A model generated the notes under the pieces. It ran no database searches, was not told where the DNA came from, and saw only the letters and a list, made by a program, of their open reading frames with translations. The position numbers and the translations under genes are program-made. From positions 1 to 11,458 of the forward strand of contig CALQJP020000042.1 of NCBI GenBank assembly GCA_943330925.2: a DNA stretch of 11,458 nt, read 5' to 3'. This DNA comes from Chryseobacterium gleum (GTDB lineage Bacteria; Bacteroidota; Bacteroidia; Flavobacteriales_D; Sanyastnellaceae). Positions 7,222 to 11,458 of the stretch are shown piece by piece. Position 1 is the stretch's first letter, and each line of letters opens with the position of its first letter.

Positions 7222-7297
7222 TTTCAACAAAATGTTTTCTACAGTTGTCAATGTTTGTTGGAGTTCGCAGTTGTCTAATATTTTAATCAACAAACAG
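7222..7297 (+). promoter_or_regulatory. Leader RNA with competing hairpins
   Basis: Three leader segments share one complementarity: CAACAAA at 7225-7231, its complement TTTGTTG at 7254-7260, and CAACAAAC again at 7288-7295. The middle can pair with the first (7222-7231 with 7254-7263, 10 pairs including two G-U) or with the last (7252-7261 with 7287-7296, 10 pairs including one G-U). The second form ends 9 nt before the start codon and could hide the initiation site; the first would free it. Both stems are AT-rich and so temperature-sensitive. CAGTTGTC also occurs twice (7242-7249 and 7268-7275). Confidence 0.45.
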
Positions 7298-7303
7298 TTT
7301 TAA
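7232..7303 (+). CDS. Possible 23-codon leader ORF
   Basis: An ATG at 7232 opens a frame of 23 codons (beginning MFSTVVNVCW) whose TAA at 7301-7303 ends 2 nt before the ATG of the RRM gene. It lies wholly inside the predicted transcript and covers the middle and last arms of the competing hairpins, so ribosomes translating it would disrupt them. No Shine-Dalgarno is seen, which is normal here. An open frame of this length is not rare by chance, so this is a candidate only. Confidence 0.25.
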   Translation: MFSTVVNVCWSSQLSNILINKQF

Positions 7304-7305
7304 AA

Positions 7306-7674
7306 ATGAACATTTTTGTTTCAGGGCTGAATTACAGCATGTCAAGCGAAGAGCTTGGCGAAGTTTTCGCAAGTTTCGGTGCCGTGGCTTCTGCCAAGGT
7401 AGTGACCGATCGTGCAACCGGTCGTTCACGCGGTTTTGGTTTCGTAGAAATGTCATCAGAGGATGAGGGTCGTGCAGCAATTGCACAACTTGATCAGACC
7501 GACGTAGGTGGCCGTAAAATCAATGTTAAGGAAGCCGAAGAGCGTCCTCGCAGCAACGATCGTCCACGCAGCAACTTCGGTGGCGGTGGTGGTGGCGCTC
7601 GTCGTGAAGGTGGATTTAAGCCACGTTTCAACCGCGACAATGATGGCGGTTACGACCGTGGTAATCGTTACTAA
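7306..7674 (+). CDS. RRM-type RNA-binding protein, Gly/Arg-rich tail
   Basis: A 122-residue protein with one RNA recognition motif (residues about 1-77) and a short disordered tail. RNP2 is IFVSGL (residues 3-8) and RNP1 is RGFGFVEM (42-49), with the aromatic residues needed to stack on RNA bases in place. The tail (78-122) holds a duplicated RPRSN unit, a run of six glycines and scattered Arg/Gly/Asp residues, like the glycine-rich RNA-binding proteins of cyanobacteria, plants and Bacteroidota, many of them cold-induced. Such proteins bind single-stranded RNA and act as chaperones or post-transcriptional regulators. It is a single-gene unit: own promoter at 7177-7206, structured leader, and strong terminator at 7697-7724. 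Cold induction is inferred from the family and the leader, not shown. Confidence 0.93.
   Translation: MNIFVSGLNYSMSSEELGEVFASFGAVASAKVVTDRATGRSRGFGFVEMSSEDEGRAAIAQLDQTDVGGRKINVKEAEERPRSNDRPRSNFGGGGGGARREGGFKPRFNRDNDGGYDRGNRY
7543..7578 (+). repeat. 18-bp in-frame tandem duplication in the RRM gene
   Basis: Two adjacent 18-base units (7543-7560 and 7561-7578) encode RPRSND and RPRSNF; they match except at one base near the middle and at the last codon. This looks like a small slippage or duplication event that lengthened the linker between the RRM and the glycine-rich tail. Confidence 0.8.
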
Positions 7675-7696
7675 GCAATCGATAACCAACAGATAT

Positions 7697-7724
7697 AAAA
7701 AAGGCCGCAAATGCGGCCTTTTTT
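7697..7724. terminator. Bidirectional Rho-independent terminator
   Basis: An 8-bp stem AAGGCCGC / GCGGCCTT (7701-7708 with 7713-7720), extended by flanking A and T runs, with an AAAT loop. T-tracts follow on both strands, so it ends the RRM transcript on (+) and the tRNA transcript on (-), which converge here. Confidence 0.9.
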
Positions 7725-7737
7725 CGTTTTCGTGCTT

Positions 7738-7814
7738 TGGTAGCGGGAGGGGGGCACGATCCCCCGACCTCATGATTATGAATCATGCGCTCTAACCAGC
7801 TGAGCTACCCCGCC
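7738..7814 (-). tRNA. tRNA with CAT anticodon (elongator Met, or Ile2)
   Basis: The (-) strand folds into a full cloverleaf: acceptor GGCGGGG with TCCCGCT (G-U at 1-72 and 7-66), D arm GCTC / GAGC, anticodon arm CATGA-TTCATAA-TCATG (anticodon CAT at 7780-7778), T stem GGGGG / CCCCC, discriminator A, and an encoded CCA (7740-7738). The anticodon stem lacks the GGG/CCC pairs of initiator tRNA, so it is elongator Met or the CAT-type Ile tRNA whose C34 is modified; sequence alone does not settle this. The T-loop reads ATCGTGC instead of the usual TTCGANN. It has its own promoter upstream and shares a terminator with the RRM gene. Confidence 0.92.
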
Positions 7815-7827
7815 AAATTTGAGGGCG

Positions 7828-7855
7828 CAAATATAGTCTTTTTCCCTTCCATCAA
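7828..7855 (-). promoter_or_regulatory. Promoter of the tRNA gene
   Basis: On the (-) strand TATATTTG (7835-7828), a perfect -7 box, lies 17 nt after a TTG (7855-7853). Transcription would begin within about 10 nt of the mature 5' end at 7814. The -7 box is identical to that of the RRM gene. The rest of 7815-7929 shows nothing further that I can support. Confidence 0.65.
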
Positions 7856-7929
7856 AAACATGATCAAAAAAACTTCCCGCGACCCGCAAAAAAACTTATT
7901 CTTGCATAACTATACCTGAACCAACATCC

Positions 7930-8313
7930 ATGGCGAAAAAACCAATAGAACTCGAATACATCCTTCGAACATCCGACACTATACTTTATAACTGTATGTT
8001 CAACCCAAGCGGCCTGGAAGAGTGGTTTGCGCCTCAAGTGCATATTAGAGGTGATGTGTATACCTTTATTTGGGAAGGGGAAGAGCGCAAGGCCCAACTT
8101 GTGGCCAAAAAGAAAGAACAAATGGTGCGCTACCAGTGGCTGGATGAAAGTGATAAGGAAACTAATTTTTTCGAGCTAATCATCAAGATTGATGAAATGA
8201 CCGGAGAACTTGCATTGCTTGTGAACGATTTTGCAGAAGAAGGCGAAGAGGATGATCAAAAAATGCTCTGGGATGAAGCCGTTCATGAATTAAAACGTCA
8301 CATCGGTGGATAA
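7930..8313 (+). CDS. START-like (SRPBCC) domain protein
   Basis: A 127-residue single-domain protein resembling the START-like/AHSA1-type helix-grip fold proteins widely conserved in Bacteroidota. Visible features are the opening strand IELEYILRTSDTILYNCMF, the SGLEEWFAPQV motif typical of AHSA1-like proteins (substrate-pocket entrance), alternating strands DVYTFIWEGEERKAQLVAKKKEQMVRYQW and ETNFFELIIKIDEMTGELALLVNDF, an acidic loop AEEGEEDDQ, and the C-terminal helix WDEAVHELKRHIGG that closes the pocket. No signal peptide, so cytoplasmic. Such folds bind hydrophobic ligands, but the ligand and role here are unknown. The next gene starts 19 nt after its stop, and the two may share a transcript. 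Confidence 0.85.
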   Translation: MAKKPIELEYILRTSDTILYNCMFNPSGLEEWFAPQVHIRGDVYTFIWEGEERKAQLVAKKKEQMVRYQWLDESDKETNFFELIIKIDEMTGELALLVNDFAEEGEEDDQKMLWDEAVHELKRHIGG

Positions 8314-8332
8314 TCCGAAACCTATCAAAGTC

Positions 8333-8791
8333 ATGAAATTTCTCCTTTTCATTTTTACGGGCTTGCTTTCAATGAGCAGCCTTGCGCAACAGGCAACCGT
8401 TACATCGGGTGGAAACGCCACAGGAACAGGCGGCAGTTTCTCCTATTCTGTCGGACAAGTATTCTATTCATCCGATACCGAAGGAACCATCAATGAGGGC
8501 GTTCAACAGCCCTATGAGATTTTTACCGTTTCGGTGGAGGAATCACATGTTGAATTGGAGCTAAACCTATACCCCAATCCAACGCTGCACGAATTGTCCA
8601 TAGAAATACCGAATTTCAAATCAGACCTGACCGCCACAATCTATAATTCCGGGGGACTGCTTATGGAAAATGTAAAATTGATTTCATCCCGCACGCTGGT
8701 TTCTGTCAGTAATTGGCCTGCCTCCACCTACTACATCCATGTTGGCGATGCATCGGGCAATAGTTCCAAATACAAACTGATTAAGAATTAG
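8333..8791 (+). CDS. Small secreted protein with T9SS type A sorting domain
   Basis: A 152-residue exported protein. The start at 8333 gives a clean signal peptide (MKFLLFIFTGLLSMSSLAQ, cleavage near AQ-Q); the longer frame from 8306 would add nine polar residues before it and overlap the preceding gene. The mature N-terminal half (about 20-68) carries the recurring Bacteroidota pattern GGSFSYSVGQVFY...GTINEGVQQPYEI. The C-terminal half (about 78-152) is a T9SS sorting domain: LNLYPNPTLHELSIEI, then strands ending YYIHVGDASGNSSKYKLIKN. It should cross the inner membrane by Sec and the outer membrane by T9SS. There is no enzymatic or adhesive domain between signal and sorting domain. Its function is unknown; it may be a surface or shed structural element. 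A 34-bp gap with no clear terminator separates it from the convergent trmN6. Confidence 0.88.
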   Translation: MKFLLFIFTGLLSMSSLAQQATVTSGGNATGTGGSFSYSVGQVFYSSDTEGTINEGVQQPYEIFTVSVEESHVELELNLYPNPTLHELSIEIPNFKSDLTATIYNSGGLLMENVKLISSRTLVSVSNWPASTYYIHVGDASGNSSKYKLIKN

Positions 8792-8825
8792 CGAATTCCA
8801 TCAGCCTCAACAAGCACCATATCCC

Positions 8826-9542
8826 TCACCATTTTGTGTAGAAGGCCGTAGTAAGTTGTTTATAAGCTTCTGATGGTTCTCCCGGACTTTTTTGAATTAG
8901 AATTGACTCCATTTCAGGTTCTATCGGTGAGTTAAAAGTAAATTCTATCATCACCCTCGCAGCATCTTTATGCACCAACGTAAAAACGTGACAAATTCTG
9001 GAGGGCTTCAGTCCAACTGCAGCTGCATCGAGAATCCAACGTTCGAGTTCACTCTTTGGAAAAATCAGCGCAATTTTTCCCTCCTCTCGTAACAACCTTT
9101 TTGAATGCTTCATAAAAGCATCGGACGGCAACAAATCATCATGCCTTGCAGCATTTCGAATTGGATCGGCTGCGCGCAGTGAATGTGTAAAATAAGGAGG
9201 GTTGGAGATGATGAGATCAAACTTTTCGCTGGTAGAAATCTTGAGGAAATCGCCCAGATGGATTTTTAGCCTTTCCCGCCATGGTGACTGTTGGAAATTC
9301 TCTCCGGCATCCTCCGCACTACCCTGATCAATTTCAATTGCCTCAATTGTGGCAGCATCGCAACGCTGGGCACAAATCAACGCTATAACACCGGTACCGG
9401 TGCCCACATCGAGCACGTGCCTGCAATTACCCAACCTTACCCAAGCGGCTAGCAGCACCGCGTCGGTACCCACGCGCATGGCACTGCGCGCTTGCACAAT
9501 TTCAAACTGTTTGAAGCTAAATGGTTTTGCCGGCGATGGCAT
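8826..9542 (-). CDS. trmN6: tRNA1(Val) (adenine(37)-N6)-methyltransferase
   Basis: A 238-residue SAM-dependent methyltransferase of the TrmN6/YfiC family, which makes m6A37 in tRNA1(Val). The start at 9542 (MPSPAKPFSFKQF) is chosen because it is an ATG at the place where relatives begin; the frame opens farther upstream at a GTG (9560) that lies inside a palindromic site. Motifs: FSFKQFEIVQARSAMRVGTDAVLLAAW (8-34, family signature), VLDVGTGTG (43-51, SAM binding), acidic EAIEID (about 67-72), and NPPY (114-117), the catalytic motif of N6-adenine methyltransferases. It follows paaY by 59 nt on the same strand and may be transcribed with the phenylacetate genes, though a CRP-like palindrome in the gap suggests separate control. 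Confidence 0.92.
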   Translation of the reverse strand: MPSPAKPFSFKQFEIVQARSAMRVGTDAVLLAAWVRLGNCRHVLDVGTGTGVIALICAQRCDAATIEAIEIDQGSAEDAGENFQQSPWRERLKIHLGDFLKISTSEKFDLIISNPPYFTHSLRAADPIRNAARHDDLLPSDAFMKHSKRLLREEGKIALIFPKSELERWILDAAAVGLKPSRICHVFTLVHKDAARVMIEFTFNSPIEPEMESILIQKSPGEPSEAYKQLTTAFYTKW

Positions 9543-9545
9543 AGT

Positions 9546-9561
9546 TGTGATTAAGGTCACA
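9546..9561. promoter_or_regulatory. Perfect CRP/FNR-type palindrome TGTGA-N6-TCACA
   Basis: TGTGA (9546-9550), six bases, then TCACA (9557-9561): both half-sites match the CRP consensus exactly. It sits in the paaY-trmN6 gap, 4-19 nt before the trmN6 ATG. By position, a bound protein would block transcription or act as a roadblock rather than activate from upstream. Which regulator binds is unknown. Confidence 0.5.
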
Positions 9562-9601
9562 CGAACATAATCAAAGTTTAGGAATACGCCTCAGGAATAA
9601 G

Positions 9602-10207
9602 CTAGGAATTGGACTTTCGCTCATTCCAGGTTGTATAGCTACCGGACTGCACACGCCTGTTTTCAGGCACTTCGCGTAAAGGCTCCACCGGTCGCAACCC
9701 TCGTCTGCAATCTTCCGGTAACTGCTGATAGATTTTTGTTCCCTCGGTTTTCCAAGCTATCATTTCATCCGTGACCTGTTTGACCACCTTTGCCGGATTA
9801 CCCACCACTACACTTCGCGAGGGCACTACCGTATCGGCAGCAACAAATGCCAATGCACCGACTATCGATTCATCTCCCACATGGACCCTGTCCATGACCA
9901 CTGCATTCATTCCGACCAGACAATTTCGCCCAATAGTAGCTCCATGAATGATGGCTCCATGGCCAATATGAGCGCCCTCATGCAACGTCACTGTTACGCC
10001 CGGAAACATGTGTATGGTGCAATTCTCTTGCACGTTACACCCATCTTCGATTACTATTTGCCCCCAATCGCCGCGTATGGCAGCACCGGGGCCGATGTAT
10101 ACATTTCTTCCTATTATGACATTGCCGGTAACGGTGGCGTTGGGGTGAACAAATGCAGATTCATGGACAACCGGAATGAAGCCGTCAAATTCAAAGATAT
10201 TCGCCAT
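9602..10207 (-). CDS. paaY: PaaY-type hexapeptide-repeat thioesterase / gamma-carbonic-anhydrase fold
   Basis: A 201-residue left-handed beta-helix protein matching PaaY of the phenylacetate pathway, including its diagnostic C-terminus (WKTEGTKIYQQLPEDC...PVEPLREVPENR). The start at 10207 (MANIFEFDGF) matches relatives. The hexapeptide repeats run from about residue 20 to 150. Metal ligands of the gamma-carbonic anhydrase fold are present: His66, His83 and His88 (in HIGHGAIIH), with the conserved Arg45, Asp47 and Gln60. PaaY is a trimeric thioesterase thought to remove dead-end CoA thioesters formed when the ring-cleavage steps stall, so freeing CoA. It lies 11 nt after paaJ and is surely cotranscribed with it. 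A generic YrdA-type protein is the alternative, but the C-terminus and neighbour favour PaaY. Confidence 0.88.
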   Translation of the reverse strand: MANIFEFDGFIPVVHESAFVHPNATVTGNVIIGRNVYIGPGAAIRGDWGQIVIEDGCNVQENCTIHMFPGVTVTLHEGAHIGHGAIIHGATIGRNCLVGMNAVVMDRVHVGDESIVGALAFVAADTVVPSRSVVVGNPAKVVKQVTDEMIAWKTEGTKIYQQLPEDCRRGLRPVEPLREVPENRRVQSGSYTTWNERKSNS

Positions 10208-10218
10208 AAAATCCTGTG

Positions 10219-11415
10219 TTAAACACGTTCCAAAATTACCGCATACCCTTGCCCTACTCCGATGCACATGGAGCAAAGTGCATAACGTTTACCTGTTAAT
10301 TGTAACTGCAATGATGCAGTGATTAACAAGCGAGCGCCGCTCATGCCAAGCGGGTGGCCAAGCGCGATTGCGCCTCCATTCGGATTAAGGCGTTCATCGT
10401 TATCTGCTATACCCAATTGGCGCGTGCAAGCAAGAACTTGCGCTGCGAAGGCTTCATTCAATTCTATTACGTCCATTTGATCCATGGTAAGTCCTGAACG
10501 CTTAAGAGCCAAACGTGAAGCCTCAACCGGACCGATTCCCATAACTCTTGGCTCAGTACCCGTAACTGCAGAAGCTACGATGCGTGCTCTTGGAGCCAAG
10601 TTGTGCCTATTCAGACCATCTTCCGAGGCAATGAGCATTGCAGCCGCACCATCATTTAGTCCGGAAGCATTTCCTGCCGTGACCGTGCCGCCGCTCCTAA
10701 AAGCGGGCTTTAATCTGGTCAATGCCTCCATAGTTGTGCTGGGTTTAATGAATTCATCGCTGGCGAATACGATGGGGTCTCCCTTTTTCTGTGGAATCGC
10801 AATCGGTGCTATTTCCATTGCAAGCCGCTCCGACGCGCTGGCCGCCTTTTGCTGCGACCACGTTGCAAATCGATCCTGGTCTTCACGTGTAATGGAATAA
10901 AGTTCTGCCAAATTTTCGGCAGTTTCGCCCATAGCATCCACCCCATACATTTCCTTCATTTTTGGATGGATGAAACGCCACCCGAAACTACTATCAAACA
11001 TTTGGGCATCACGGCCAAAGGCGGTTGATGTTTTGGAAATTACCCACGGAGCGCGCGTCATTTGCTCAACGCCACCGGCAATAAAAAAGTCACCCTCTCC
11101 AGCGTGAGCAGCACGCGCTGCATTCACTGCCGCCGCCATACCCGATGCACATAGACGATTGACTGTTTCGCCGGGAACCTCTTTGGGCAATCCGGCAAGC
11201 AGCAAAGCCATTCGCGCAACGTTTCGATTATCCTCACCGGCCTGATTGGCGCATCCCATGATGACATCCGAGAACAAAGCTGGATCGAGAGAAGCATTTC
11301 GAGATGCCAATTGCTGCATTACATGCGCCGCCAAATCGTCGGCACGAACCGATGACAAGCTTCCTCCGAAACCGGCAATCGGTGTGCGAACACCATCAAC
11401 AATAAAAGCATTCAT
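10219..11415 (-). CDS. paaJ: 3-oxoadipyl-CoA / 3-oxo-5,6-dehydrosuberyl-CoA thiolase
   Basis: A complete 398-residue thiolase. It cleaves 3-oxoacyl-CoA intermediates late in phenylacetate degradation (and in the beta-ketoadipate route) to release acetyl-CoA and, finally, succinyl-CoA. The start at 11415 (MNAFIVDGVRTPIAGFGG) matches relatives. The catalytic residues are all present: nucleophile Cys89 in NRLCASGM, His354 in GGAIALGHPLGMSGAR, and Cys384 in CSMCIGVGQG. GCANQAGEDNRNVARMA (about 54-70) is characteristic of the PaaJ/PcaF subgroup rather than AtoB. The following paaY supports the phenylacetate assignment. The rest of the cluster should lie to the right of the window. Only 43 bp upstream are visible; they contain the palindrome TTTGCGCAAA but no exact TAnnTTTG box, so the promoter may be farther upstream. 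Confidence 0.93.
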   Translation of the reverse strand: MNAFIVDGVRTPIAGFGGSLSSVRADDLAAHVMQQLASRNASLDPALFSDVIMGCANQAGEDNRNVARMALLLAGLPKEVPGETVNRLCASGMAAAVNAARAAHAGEGDFFIAGGVEQMTRAPWVISKTSTAFGRDAQMFDSSFGWRFIHPKMKEMYGVDAMGETAENLAELYSITREDQDRFATWSQQKAASASERLAMEIAPIAIPQKKGDPIVFASDEFIKPSTTMEALTRLKPAFRSGGTVTAGNASGLNDGAAAMLIASEDGLNRHNLAPRARIVASAVTGTEPRVMGIGPVEASRLALKRSGLTMDQMDVIELNEAFAAQVLACTRQLGIADNDERLNPNGGAIALGHPLGMSGARLLITASLQLQLTGKRYALCSMCIGVGQGYAVILERV

Positions 11416-11425
11416 TCCAAAAAAG

Positions 11426-11435
11426 TTTGCGCAAA
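11426..11435. promoter_or_regulatory. Palindrome TTTGCGCAAA upstream of paaJ
   Basis: A perfect 10-bp palindrome 11 bp upstream of the paaJ start codon. It could be an operator, but it is short and there is no second copy to support it. Confidence 0.25.
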
Positions 11436-11458
11436 GATGGCAGGCAAACGTCAATTCC

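Noticed and set aside
7209..7286. Second possible leader ORF before the RRM gene
   Set aside because: Its ATG lies at or before the predicted transcription start, so it is probably not in the mRNA.
9543..9560. GTG start for trmN6 at 9560
   Set aside because: The six added residues fall within the palindromic site and relatives begin at the MxxxxKPFSFKQF position, matching the ATG at 9542.
9561..9601. AAACTTTG on the (-) strand upstream of trmN6 as a -7 box
   Set aside because: It lacks the TA at the start of TAnnTTTG and has no TTG at a suitable distance.
10484..10900. 138-codon open frame on the (+) strand
   Set aside because: Antisense to paaJ, whose thiolase motifs are complete.
1..11458. 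Mobile element, phage, defence island or CRISPR array
   Set aside because: No transposase, integrase, terminal inverted repeats, restriction or toxin-antitoxin motifs, or regularly spaced repeats were seen; the single tRNA gene has no flanking integrase or obvious attachment-site repeat.

Overview
The window looks like a chromosomal segment from a member of the phylum Bacteroidota, probably a Flavobacteriales-like lineage. The evidence is consistent: a PorX-type regulator of the type IX secretion system (T9SS) at the left edge, a small secreted protein with a T9SS C-terminal sorting domain, a DUF4369/TlpA-type thioredoxin protein, a START-like protein of the Bacteroidota type, -7 boxes of the form TAnnTTTG, and starts without obvious Shine-Dalgarno sequences. 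I see no transposase, integrase, phage gene, CRISPR array or rRNA.

Layout, left to right. (+) strand: the 3' part of porX (1-702), a lipoprotein prolyl oligopeptidase 11 nt downstream (714-2858), and a small exported DUF4177-like protein (2886-3326), ended by a bidirectional terminator. (-) strand: a HEAT-like orphan (3373-3846), an exported DUF4369/TlpA-like thioredoxin-fold protein (3888-5465) and a cytoplasmic thioredoxin-like protein with a single-cysteine active site (5650-6249). (+) strand: a DUF2797 protein with an eroded cysteine cluster (6319-7146), then an RRM RNA-binding protein (7306-7674) with a textbook Bacteroidota promoter and a leader that can form competing hairpins. A (-) strand tRNA-CAT follows (7738-7814), sharing a bidirectional terminator with the RRM gene. 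(+) strand: a START-like protein (7930-8313) and a T9SS-sorted mini-protein (8333-8791). (-) strand, reading right to left: paaJ thiolase (10219-11415), paaY (9602-10207) and the tRNA methyltransferase trmN6 (8826-9542). The first two are the end of a phenylacetate catabolism cluster that probably continues to the right of the window.

Most genes are ordinary housekeeping or accessory genes, and I find no obvious new multi-gene system. The points most worth following are regulatory or are small departures from family norms: the switch-like leader of the RRM gene with an upstream ORF ending 2 nt before its start; a perfect TGTGA-N6-TCACA operator directly upstream of trmN6; a terminator whose U-tract runs almost into the start codon of the HEAT-like gene; a long imperfect hairpin upstream of the TlpA-like gene; missing cysteines in the DUF2797 and thioredoxin-like proteins; and an unusual tRNA T-loop. 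No intergenic stretch exceeds 300 bases. The longest (5466-5649, 7147-7305 and 7815-7929) are described in the entries.
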